Below, in pieces: positions 1-7,508 of a DNA stretch of 36,265 bases; within the stretch, counting starts at the first letter, position 1; every line of letters starts with the position of its first letter. The stretch is from positions 1-36,265 of the forward strand of contig JAGLHE010000079.1 in NCBI GenBank assembly GCA_023143685.1, written 5' to 3'. The notes below the pieces were generated by a model. It was not told the origin of the DNA. It made no database searches and saw only the letters and a program-made list of their open reading frames with translations. The translations under genes were made by a program, and so were the position numbers. This stretch comes from Candidatus Omnitrophota bacterium. Lineage in GTDB: Bacteria > Omnitrophota > Gorgyraeia > Zapsychrales > JANLHA01.

Positions 1-664
1 TAATTTCTTTCAATCTTATCAACTCTAAAAGCGCCATAAATGTCACAACAATCTCCATCTTGCTTTTTGCGTCGGAGAAAAATGACGTCAACAACAAAGG
101 AGATTCGCGCAACAACATATGTAAAATATCATGAATTTTCTGTTCAACCGTAAATTCTTCCCGAACAACCTCATAAACAGTTTCTTTTTTAAATTTCTTA
201 AGGGCAGATGTAAACGCGTTTATCAAATCAAAAAGGTTTGCTTCAAAATAGACCTCTTTTGCATCATCTTGCATTTCCTTACGTGCTTCTTCATCAACTT
301 GTCTTGCATAAAGTTTTTGGCGATCCCCCTCTTTATCCTTTAGCTGTTCCGCGATTTCCTTAAAGACCTTATATTCCTGCAACCGTCGGACCAGCTCATC
401 TCTGGGATCTTCCTCTTCCTGCTCTTCTTCAACTTCCACAGGAAGAAGCATCCTGGACTTAATTTGGATTAAAGTTGCGGCCATCACCAAAAATTCGCCG
501 ACCACATCCAAGTCCAGCATCTTCATCATCTCGATATAAGCGACATACTGATCCGTGATATTCGCAATGGGGATATCGCAGATATCAATGTCGTTCTTCT
601 TAATCAAATACAAAAGAAGATCCAGAGGGCCTTCAAAAATGTCTAATTTTAGTTTATAACTCAT
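1..664 (-). CDS. scpA: Segregation and condensation protein A (3' end cut by window)
   Basis: ScpA is the kleisin subunit that bridges SMC heads with ScpB in the chromosome condensation complex. The 221 visible codons, read from an ATG at 664, begin MSYKLKLDIFEGPLDLLLYL, the hallmark ScpA N-terminus (FEGPLDLLL). They continue with the helical stretch VVGEFLVMAATLIQIKSRMLLP and an acidic linker (EEEQEEEDPRDE) before the less conserved middle. The frame stays open to base 1, so the C-terminal winged helix is outside the window. Its start codon lies inside a 17-bp repeat that also occurs at 744-760, next to the trpS stop, with a short repeat element between them. No good Shine-Dalgarno sequence is seen upstream, which fits a gene that was once translationally coupled to trpS. 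Confidence 0.93.
   Translation of the reverse strand, partial: MSYKLKLDIFEGPLDLLLYLIKKNDIDICDIPIANITDQYVAYIEMMKMLDLDVVGEFLVMAATLIQIKSRMLLPVEVEEEQEEEDPRDELVRRLQEYKVFKEIAEQLKDKEGDRQKLYARQVDEEARKEMQDDAKEVYFEANLFDLINAFTSALKKFKKETVYEVVREEFTVEQKIHDILHMLLRESPLLLTSFFSDAKSKMEIVVTFMALLELIRLKEI
648..664 (-). repeat. 17-bp direct repeat, copy at scpA start
   Basis: Read on the minus strand this is ATGAGTTATAAACTAAA, the first codons of scpA. It differs at one base from the copy at 744-760. The pair flanks a family A element, like a target duplication. Confidence 0.8.
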
Positions 665-743
665 AATAAGAGATCCCTCGTTTCGCTCGGGATAAATTCG
701 CACACATGAGTTATGTCATTGCATTCCACAACTCATGTGCTCA
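665..743 (-). mobile_element. Family A short interspersed hairpin element, copy 1
   Basis: This non-coding insert between trpS and scpA contains two potential hairpins. The first is an imperfect ATCCC/GGGAT stem at about 673-693. The second pairs ACATGAGTTATG (704-715) with CACAACTCATGT (727-738), with one mismatch. The same layout recurs at 20896-20986, also ending on the plus strand in ATGTGCTCATTTA. It is flanked by the 17-bp direct repeats at 648-664 and 744-760. It has no open reading frame of its own, so it resembles a non-autonomous MITE- or REP-like sequence. Calling it mobile is an inference from the flanking duplication and the second copy. Confidence 0.6.
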
Positions 744-760
744 TTTAGCTTATAACTCAT
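744..760 (-). repeat. 17-bp direct repeat, copy at trpS end
   Basis: Read on the minus strand this is ATGAGTTATAAGCTAAA. It contains the trpS stop codon TGA at 757-759 and matches 648-664 at 16 of 17 bases. Its TAAA end also overlaps the conserved TAAATGAGCAC border of the family A element, so the clean duplication may be only 13 bases. Confidence 0.8.
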
Positions 761-1740
761 ACTTTAAAAACAACCTCTCGCACCTGTGCCATTGTTTCTT
801 GAGCCTGGGCCTGAGCTTTTTTGCGCCCTTCCGCAAGGATATCGCGGACGCGATCTTTATCATCAACTAATTCTGCCCGTTTTTCCTGAATCGGTTTCAA
901 CTCCTCAATCAAACTCTCCGCCAAAATTGCTTTACAATCTGTACATCCTTTTTGCGCCTGCGTGCACCACTCGCGAACATCATCAACCTTGTCCGGATCA
1001 AAAACATTATAATATCTAAACACATTACACTCATCCGGATGGCCAGGATCCTTCAACCTCAACCGTTTTGGATCTGTAAACATCTGTTTTGTCTTTTTGC
1101 GCACATCATCCGGCGAATCCGACAAAGCAATTGTGTTTTGATAACTTTTACTCATTTTGCGGCCGTCCAGCCCTAACAAACGCGGCGTTTCTGTAAGAAT
1201 AGCCTCGCAATCCGCAAATAATTCTGCCTGATAGGTGTGATTAAACCGTCGGGAAATCTCGCGCGTTAGTTCAATATGCGGCAGCTGATCTTCTCCGATC
1301 GGGACCGCATTGGCTTTATAAAGAAGAATATCCGCTGCCTGCAAAACCGGATACCCCAGGAATGCATATGTCTGCAAATCCCGTGTCGCAATCTCTCTAA
1401 GTTGTTCTTTATACGTCGGGTTACGCTCCAGCCAACCCAAGGGCGTTAAGCAAGAAAAGAACATCTGCAACTCCAGATGTTCTTTGACCTCAGACTGAAC
1501 AAAAAGAAGCGATTTTTCAGGATCAATTCCACAAGCAATCCAATCGATCGCCATATCAAAAATGCTTTCATGAATCTCTTGCCCTTGATCATACTGCCCC
1601 ATCAAAGCATGCCAGTCAGCAATACAAAATATACACGAATACTTTTCCTGAAGATCAACCCAATTATGAAGTGCACCGACAAGATGCCCTAAATGCAATT
1701 TCCCTGTCGGCCGCATAGCGCTGAAGACTTTTTTAGTCAT
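757..1740 (-). CDS. trpS: Tryptophanyl-tRNA synthetase
   Basis: This cytoplasmic class I aminoacyl-tRNA synthetase charges tRNA-Trp with tryptophan at the expense of ATP. At 327 aa it has the normal length for bacterial TrpRS. The HIGH-type signature appears as HLGH at residues 16-19 within PTGKLHLGHLVGA. The KMSKS loop is at residues 195-199 (GRKMSKSYQNT), and the conserved GEDQLPHIELTR segment lies at 149-160. It sits downstream of infB after 66 bases and upstream of scpA. No strong ribosome binding site precedes the ATG. The stop codon falls in a short direct repeat shared with the scpA start, which suggests the two genes overlapped before a repeat inserted. Confidence 0.96.
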   Translation of the reverse strand: MTKKVFSAMRPTGKLHLGHLVGALHNWVDLQEKYSCIFCIADWHALMGQYDQGQEIHESIFDMAIDWIACGIDPEKSLLFVQSEVKEHLELQMFFSCLTPLGWLERNPTYKEQLREIATRDLQTYAFLGYPVLQAADILLYKANAVPIGEDQLPHIELTREISRRFNHTYQAELFADCEAILTETPRLLGLDGRKMSKSYQNTIALSDSPDDVRKKTKQMFTDPKRLRLKDPGHPDECNVFRYYNVFDPDKVDDVREWCTQAQKGCTDCKAILAESLIEELKPIQEKRAELVDDKDRVRDILAEGRKKAQAQAQETMAQVREVVFKV

Positions 1741-1786
1741 ATGATTTTAATGCAGTTCTCGATTTTATACTTTCCTAAAATACTGT

Positions 1787-1821
1787 AAAAAACAATTTCA
1801 AGCACGTTACAAAGTACGTGC
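1787..1821 (-). terminator. Possible weak terminator at the end of infB
   Basis: The minus-strand sequence around the infB stop can fold as GCACGTAC, loop TTT, then GTAACGTGC (1802-1821), an eight-pair stem with one bulge. A run of six T follows about ten bases later (1787-1792). The gap before the T run makes termination uncertain, so it may only attenuate transcription into trpS. Confidence 0.3.
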
Positions 1822-4290
1822 AATCGTCTCGATTTCATAAACTTCTAAAACATCCCCTTCCTGAATTTTTTCATACCCGTCAATAGCAATCCCGCATTCA
1901 TATCCTTCCTTAACTTCCTTAACATCATCTTTAAATCGTTTTAACGTTGAAATTACCCCTGAATGAGCGACTTCCCCGTCACGAACAACGTCCACATTGG
2001 CTTTACGCGTAACCGTCCCTTTTGCAATAAAACATCCGGCAACCATCCCGGACTTGCTTAACTTAAATACCTGCCGCACATCAATACGAGCCAAGAATTT
2101 TCGCCGCTTCTTCGGCGCCAATAACCCTTCAAGAGCTTGACGCATATCATTAACCGCGTCATAAATAATACGATACTCGCGCACATCAACAGGCTGCTTT
2201 TCAAGCTCCTCTTTCGCGCGCGCGTCTTGCCCGACATGAAACGCAATAATAATCGCGTTAGAGGCCACAGCTAAAATAACGTCTGATGCGTTAATATCCC
2301 CAACACCTGTATGAATAAATTTCACTTTCACTTCATCACTTGGAATTTTTTCCAAAGAATCCTTCAATGCTTCTAATGATCCTTGTACATCAGCCTTCAG
2401 GATAACATTCAATTCTTTAATCGTCCCATCCTGAATCTGTGAATAAATATCCTCTAACGTAACACGCTGCTGAGCGTTTAAGCGTTGATCCTTAAGTTGT
2501 CGCTGACGGATAAGTGTTATTTCTCTGGCCTGTTTTTCATCTTCAACAACATAAAACATTTCCCCTGCTTCCGGCACCCCAGGAAGCCCTAAAATTTCTA
2601 CCGGCGTTGACGGTCCAGCCCCTTGAATAGGCCTTTCCAGACAATCAAATAAAGCTTTCATCTTTCCATAATATTGACCAGCAACAACAATGTCATTCAT
2701 GCGCAATGTCCCGCCCTGAACAATCAAGCTGGCCACAGACCCCCGGCCATGACTTAAATGCGCCTCCACAACAATCCCGGAAGCTTTCTTCTCACTATTA
2801 GCCTTAAGTTCTAACATCTCTGCTTCTAGAAGAATCATTTCAAGCAAAGTATCAATTCCTTCACCGGTAATCGCCGAAACATTAGCAACAATCGTCTTGC
2901 CACCCCAATCCTCAGGGCTAAGGCCTCTATCAGCCAATTGTTTTTTCACACGGTCCACATCCGCATTACGTCGGTCAATTTTGTTTAAAGCAATAATAAT
3001 AGGAACGCCTGCCGCGTGTGAATGATCAATTGCCTCTTCAGTCTGAGGCATAATCCCTTCATCCGCTGCGATAACCACAACAACCAAATCCGTGATATGC
3101 GCCCCTCTTGCGCGCATAGCCGTAAACGCTTCGTGACCCGGCGTATCCAGAAAAGTAATGCGTCCTTTAGGAAGCTTTACAGAATACGCACCGATATGCT
3201 GGGTAATTCCGCCATGCTCGGCATCCGCAAGCTTGCTTTTTCGAATCTTATCAATTAAAGATGTTTTGCCATGATCAACATGCCCCATAAACGTAACAAC
3301 AGGCGCGCGAGGCTTCAGCAAGTCAGGATTTTCATCTTCTTCTTTGTGCCACTCAACAAGCTGCTGCTCTTGCGTCTTCACCTTGGTTAATTTATATCCG
3401 AACTCTTCTGCTAATTTTCGGACAATATCTTCTCCTAACCCCTGATTAATATTCGAGAAGATACCCATCTGCATTAACTTCTTTAAAACCACGCTCGTCT
3501 TCTGCTCAACACGCACAGAGAAATCCTTAACGGAAATAGGGATTTTCAACTCAAGTTCCTTAAGATTTGCCAAACGAGCTTCTTGTGCAGCAACTGCTTC
3601 CGGACTTCCCGGCTCAACCCCCGGTGTCACCATGTCAGGCGGAACCGCTCCAACATCAAATTCACCCTTTTTAAAAACCTTAGCCTCTTCACCCCTACCG
3701 ATTGACTTGCGTTTCTTTTTAACAAGGGGCTTAAGTGGAATAAACGGCGCACTGCTAATTTTTGGTTTTGTTTTCTTTGGCTGAGCCTTTGCCGTTTCCT
3801 CAACTTTCTTTTCTTTTATAACTGTCTTCTCGGCTTTCTCTTTTTCCTGAACTTCTTTTTCTTCCTTACCTTTCGCCTTAATCGCTGTTTTCTTCTTAAC
3901 AACAGCCTTTTTCTTCGGCTTTTCCTCTTTTACCGTATCCTTTTCTTCTTCCGCTACTTGTTTCGCTTTCGAAACTTTTCTGGTAGTTGTTTTTTTAATC
4001 GTTGCTTTCTTAACCGTCTTCTTCTTAACTTCTTGTTCTTCAGATTCTTTCACCTCAAGTTCTTTTTCTTGTTCCACTTTTACCTCCTGCGCCGCTTTCT
4101 TATCCTCAGGAGAAATGGTTTTTATCTTTCCCGCCTTAACATCTTTAACTAACTCCCCACGGACAACAACTCCGACCGCCTTATTAAGTTCCTGTTCTTT
4201 CCCTTTAGCCTTAAGCTTTAAGGCTTTTAATTTCACAAGAACAGCTTCAATGGAGATATTCAATTCATTTGCTAACTCAAATACTTTCAT
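1807..4290 (-). CDS. infB: Translation initiation factor IF-2
   Basis: This GTPase brings initiator tRNA to the 30S subunit and promotes subunit joining. The 827-aa protein starts with the IF2 N-terminal helix motif (MKVFELANELNISIEAVLVK), followed by a long Lys/Glu-rich low-complexity linker (about 65-200) typical of bacterial IF-2. A second IF2-N-like region lies at about 252-300. The G domain has G1 GHVDHGKT at 336-343, DTPGHEAF at 382-389 and NKID at 436-439. The beta-barrel and C-terminal tRNA-binding domains fill the rest. It lies 95 bases downstream of nusA, the conserved nusA-infB order. The usual followers rbfA and truB are missing; trpS comes next instead. Confidence 0.97.
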   Translation of the reverse strand: MKVFELANELNISIEAVLVKLKALKLKAKGKEQELNKAVGVVVRGELVKDVKAGKIKTISPEDKKAAQEVKVEQEKELEVKESEEQEVKKKTVKKATIKKTTTRKVSKAKQVAEEEKDTVKEEKPKKKAVVKKKTAIKAKGKEEKEVQEKEKAEKTVIKEKKVEETAKAQPKKTKPKISSAPFIPLKPLVKKKRKSIGRGEEAKVFKKGEFDVGAVPPDMVTPGVEPGSPEAVAAQEARLANLKELELKIPISVKDFSVRVEQKTSVVLKKLMQMGIFSNINQGLGEDIVRKLAEEFGYKLTKVKTQEQQLVEWHKEEDENPDLLKPRAPVVTFMGHVDHGKTSLIDKIRKSKLADAEHGGITQHIGAYSVKLPKGRITFLDTPGHEAFTAMRARGAHITDLVVVVIAADEGIMPQTEEAIDHSHAAGVPIIIALNKIDRRNADVDRVKKQLADRGLSPEDWGGKTIVANVSAITGEGIDTLLEMILLEAEMLELKANSEKKASGIVVEAHLSHGRGSVASLIVQGGTLRMNDIVVAGQYYGKMKALFDCLERPIQGAGPSTPVEILGLPGVPEAGEMFYVVEDEKQAREITLIRQRQLKDQRLNAQQRVTLEDIYSQIQDGTIKELNVILKADVQGSLEALKDSLEKIPSDEVKVKFIHTGVGDINASDVILAVASNAIIIAFHVGQDARAKEELEKQPVDVREYRIIYDAVNDMRQALEGLLAPKKRRKFLARIDVRQVFKLSKSGMVAGCFIAKGTVTRKANVDVVRDGEVAHSGVISTLKRFKDDVKEVKEGYECGIAIDGYEKIQEGDVLEVYEIETIARTL

Positions 4291-4385
4291 ATTAAACTTT
4301 CTGTTTTCTGTTAATCATATATCTACAATAATTTACAAGCCACAAAAACCTTGTCAATCGACGGGATTACTCCAGGCCATAAGGT

Positions 4386-5609
4386 TTATCTATTAAGGAG
4401 GCCTTTGGCTTCCTTAATTAATTTTTCGGCTTTAATTGTACCCAAACCTTTAATTTGTGTCAAATCTTTCAGACCGGCATTCGAAATCTTTTCTAAAGAA
4501 TCAAACCCATATTCTTTTAAAATTTCCTTCATTTTATCGCTAGCACCTTCCAGCTCTGACAACGCATCTGAGGCCGATTCTTCTTCCTCTTTGGATTCCT
4601 TATCTATCTCTTCCTCGCTTGTCATCTCCGAGTCCTCTTCATCCATCGCATCTTCTTGCTGTTTCTGCCACTGATCCGCAGTGAAAATATTAAGTTCCCA
4701 GCCAACCAGCTGACTTGCCAATCGCACGTTCTGTCCACGTTTTCCGATCGCTAAAGGCAACTGATCTTCAGCTACGATCAAATTTGCCTTTTTATCTTCA
4801 TAATCAATCTGGATTTGCGAAAGTTCCGCGGGAGAAAGAGATGCCTGGATGTATTCTTTAATATCATCCGAATAACGAACAATATCAATTTTCTCACCAT
4901 GGAGCTCTGAAACAATATTTTTTACTCGTGCTCCACGCATCCCGACACACGCACCTACACAATCTACTTTTTCGTCTTTTGAATAGACCCCGATTTTTGT
5001 CCGTTCCCCGACAGTCCGGGCTATAGCTTTAATCTCAACTATCCCCTCATAGATCTCGGGCACTTCTAATTCAAATAAACGTCGAATAAAATTTGGATTA
5101 GCGCGAGAAAGAACAATTTGCGGGCCCCGGGCTTCCTTCAAAACATCTAAAACAAAAACGCGGATACGGTCTCCCTGCCTGAATTCCTCTTTACTGGATT
5201 GTTCCTTGCGGGGCATAATAGCTTCTGTTTTACCCAAATCAACAATAATATTGCCCTTTTCAAACCTGTAGACACTCCCACTGATAATTTGCCCAACACG
5301 GTTCTGGTATTCATCAAAGATAACATCCTTTTCAGCTTCCCGTATTTTTTGAATAACCACCTGTTTTGCTGTTTGCGCGGCAATACGCCCAAATTCACTT
5401 GAACGGATTTCATGTTCGCCGGCATAAGCGGTAAGCTTTCCTGTTTTTAAATCAAGAGAAACTTTAATGTCCTCCTCACGATCAACTGTCCATATTTTGC
5501 GGGCGGCCGACGCAACAGCAGCTTCTACTGCCTGCACAAGAATTTCTTTATCAATCCCTTTATCCCGCTCTAACTGTTCCAAGATTGCAACTAATTCACT
5601 ACTATCCAT
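4386..5609 (-). CDS. nusA: Transcription termination/antitermination factor NusA
   Basis: NusA binds RNA polymerase and nascent RNA and modulates pausing, termination and antitermination. The 407-aa protein has the N-terminal polymerase-binding domain (1-100), S1 domain (about 105-172), KH1 (GMRG loop at 223-226) and KH2 (GKRG loop at 289-292). After KH2 comes a very acidic linker (about 320-355). A short C-terminal domain (about 358-405) contains a helix-hairpin-helix-like LTQIKGLGTIKAEKLI, similar in position to one acidic repeat of E. coli NusA. A good ribosome binding site (GAGGAG) precedes the ATG. It lies between rimP, 146 bases upstream, and infB. The rimP-nusA gap holds a family B repeat. 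Confidence 0.96.
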   Translation of the reverse strand: MDSSELVAILEQLERDKGIDKEILVQAVEAAVASAARKIWTVDREEDIKVSLDLKTGKLTAYAGEHEIRSSEFGRIAAQTAKQVVIQKIREAEKDVIFDEYQNRVGQIISGSVYRFEKGNIIVDLGKTEAIMPRKEQSSKEEFRQGDRIRVFVLDVLKEARGPQIVLSRANPNFIRRLFELEVPEIYEGIVEIKAIARTVGERTKIGVYSKDEKVDCVGACVGMRGARVKNIVSELHGEKIDIVRYSDDIKEYIQASLSPAELSQIQIDYEDKKANLIVAEDQLPLAIGKRGQNVRLASQLVGWELNIFTADQWQKQQEDAMDEEDSEMTSEEEIDKESKEEEESASDALSELEGASDKMKEILKEYGFDSLEKISNAGLKDLTQIKGLGTIKAEKLIKEAKGLLNR

Positions 5610-5678
5610 TTCCTTTTCTCCTCGATATTTAATAACATTTTTTTCTTAACAAATCATTCACCAACCAGCTATACAAAA

Positions 5679-5761
5679 CAAACTCGCTTGATATCTTTGT
5701 TTGCCCGCAACTTTTTTTGTAGTATAGGAATTTCGTATGCAGTCTTTGAAATTCCTCATAC
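5679..5761 (-). repeat. Family B interspersed repeat, copy 1 (full)
   Basis: On the minus strand this 83-base unit begins with an imperfect inverted repeat (GTATGAGGAATTTC paired with GAAATTCCTATAC) and continues to GTTGCGGGCAAACAAAGATA and AAGCGAGTTTG. It aligns along its whole length with 12217-12300, which lies in the opposite orientation. The first bases supply the rimP stop codon TGA (5756-5758), and the rest fills most of the rimP-nusA gap. Confidence 0.85.
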
Positions 5762-6211
5762 AAGCTGATCCGCCTTTTGAATTTTATCTAACGGGACAGT
5801 TAGCACCTTATCTTTTACTTGAAGAACAACTTCATCATCATGCACTTGATCCACAGTACCCGTATACTCTCCCTTACCTTCTAACTTCTCTATTAACAAA
5901 ACTCTAATCTTGCGGCCCTGTACTCGTAAAAAATCTTTTTTCGTCTTTAACGGCCAATCTAACCCCGGCGAACAAACAGAAACAACATGCTCTCCATCAA
6001 TCAACTCATCTTCCTCAATTTTTTCATTAAGCCGCCGATTAATTCCTGCACAAATATCAAGAGTAACTCCGCCTCGAGGCTCATCAACAAAAACCTCTAA
6101 AATCACCTTGGCATTATGCTGCTTAATCTTTAACGCGACCAACTCCAGATTGTCCTCCTTAAGTATCGACAAAACTATTTTTTCAATCTGTTCAGCTAAA
6201 AAATTTTCCAT
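5756..6211 (-). CDS. rimP: Ribosome maturation factor RimP
   Basis: RimP helps 30S subunit maturation. At 151 aa it has family length. Recognisable parts are the N-terminal alpha/beta domain (KIVLSILKEDNLELVALKI), the segment GVTLDICAGINRRLNEKIEE matching the conserved DC..vs..i...ld motif, and the VSVCSPGLDWPLKTKKDFLR block (usually SSPGLDRPL..DF.R). The C-terminal SH3-like barrel is at 98-150. A strong ribosome binding site (AAGGGAAG) precedes the ATG. It begins the rimP-nusA-infB set typical of bacteria. The last Val codon and the stop codon lie in a family B repeat, so the extreme C-terminus has probably been reshaped by the repeat. Confidence 0.95.
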   Translation of the reverse strand: MENFLAEQIEKIVLSILKEDNLELVALKIKQHNAKVILEVFVDEPRGGVTLDICAGINRRLNEKIEEDELIDGEHVVSVCSPGLDWPLKTKKDFLRVQGRKIRVLLIEKLEGKGEYTGTVDQVHDDEVVLQVKDKVLTVPLDKIQKADQLV

Positions 6212-6233
6212 AACAATTCTTCCCTTTAAAAAA

Positions 6234-7490
6234 TTATTCTGCCAAGAGTCCTGTCATCTTCACAACAGCATCTTCTTTTTTAACCATGATAATCTCGGAT
6301 GTTTTTCGACTCTTAATTTCAACATTACCCTCTTTCAGGGCTCTCTTACCAATAACAATCCGGTATGGTATTCCGATCAAATCAGCATCATTAAATTTCC
6401 TGCCGGCTGTTTCATCCCGATCATCCACTAACACTTCATACCCTGCATCTGTCAACCCTTGATAATACTCCTTCGCCAACTGCATGCTTTCCTCATCGCC
6501 GATCTGGATGGGCAAAATTTCCACATCAAAAGGAGCCACTTGCCTAGGCCAAACAATCCCTGACGCGTCATTGTTGGTTTCAATAATCGCGGCAATCAGA
6601 CGACTCACGCCAATACCATAGCATCCCATAACAATTGGCTTCTGTTTTCCGTCATCATCAAGGAATAAAGCCTCTTGTGCCTGACTATATTTTGTCCCTA
6701 ACTGAAAAATATGTCCTAGCTCAATAGCCACATGCCCCTCTAATTGCTGCTGGCATTCCGGACAAGGATCATCTTTTTTTTGCGACTCTGTCACTCCTCC
6801 CTCAAATCCGCAAGATGGACACTTCACAATCTCATCTTCCCCGATTAAAGCAGGGACCAAAAATTCATGTGAAACATCGCCTCCCATTGCCCCGGAATCA
6901 GCCGCGACAATAACCACATCTACCCCACAACGCTTAAAAATATTTTTGTATGCTTCATACATCCGGTCATAATTCTTTTTTAACCCCTCCTCATCCCGGT
7001 CAAAACTATACGCGTCTTTCATAATAAATTCTAACGCGCGTACAATCCCGAATCGCGTACGGATCTCATCACGAAACTTTGTCTGAATCTGGTACAATGT
7101 TACCGGCAGCTGACGATAAGACTGCACATAATTCCGGACAAGCTCTGTAATAATTTCTTCGTGAGTCGGGCCAAGGCACATTTTGCGGCCACGGTTATCT
7201 TCAAAACGAATCATGATATCTTCCATAACCTTATCCCGCCCTGTTTTCTGCCAAACTTCAATCGGCTGAAGACAAGGCAGAAATAACTCCTGGGCTTGAG
7301 CATTATTCATCTCCTGACGAATAATATTTTCAATACGCCGCAACACTCTTAAACCCAAAGGCAGATAGGAGTAAACCCCGGACGTCAACATATTAACGAG
7401 CCCTGCCCGCAATGAAAGCTGATGACTAACCGCCTCTGTTCCCACAGGAACTTCCTTTGCTGTAGGAATAAAACATTTTGACCAATACAT
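6234..7490 (-). CDS. proS: Prolyl-tRNA synthetase, short form without editing insertion
   Basis: This class II synthetase charges tRNA-Pro. It is 418 aa, far shorter than the roughly 570 aa of the standard bacterial form. The catalytic core is complete: motif 1 region at about 43-62, motif 2 FRDEIRTRFGIVRALEFIMK at 139-158, and motif 3 MGCYGIGVSRLIAAI at 288-302. The anticodon-binding domain follows (about 322-418). Where the roughly 180-residue INS editing domain normally sits, there are only about 40 residues, with two CxxC pairs (C224/C227 and C243/C246) that look like a small zinc ribbon. The usual R-[SG]-R-E-F of motif 2 is R-A-L-E-F here. It is 22 bases upstream of rimP. Confidence 0.94.
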   Translation of the reverse strand: MYWSKCFIPTAKEVPVGTEAVSHQLSLRAGLVNMLTSGVYSYLPLGLRVLRRIENIIRQEMNNAQAQELFLPCLQPIEVWQKTGRDKVMEDIMIRFEDNRGRKMCLGPTHEEIITELVRNYVQSYRQLPVTLYQIQTKFRDEIRTRFGIVRALEFIMKDAYSFDRDEEGLKKNYDRMYEAYKNIFKRCGVDVVIVAADSGAMGGDVSHEFLVPALIGEDEIVKCPSCGFEGGVTESQKKDDPCPECQQQLEGHVAIELGHIFQLGTKYSQAQEALFLDDDGKQKPIVMGCYGIGVSRLIAAIIETNNDASGIVWPRQVAPFDVEILPIQIGDEESMQLAKEYYQGLTDAGYEVLVDDRDETAGRKFNDADLIGIPYRIVIGKRALKEGNVEIKSRKTSEIIMVKKEDAVVKMTGLLAE

Positions 7491-7508
7491 AGCTAACCTT
7501 TTTTAATG

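Noticed and set aside
5679-5761. Family B inverted repeat as a simple rho-independent terminator of rimP
   Set aside because: The stem is AT-rich with no T run directly after it on the transcript, and the same sequence occurs in both orientations, so a dispersed repeat explains it better.
5910-6431. 173-codon plus-strand frame across rimP and proS
   Set aside because: It lies antisense to two clear genes, crosses their boundary, and its translation (rich in Ser, Thr, Pro) resembles no family; it is a shadow frame.
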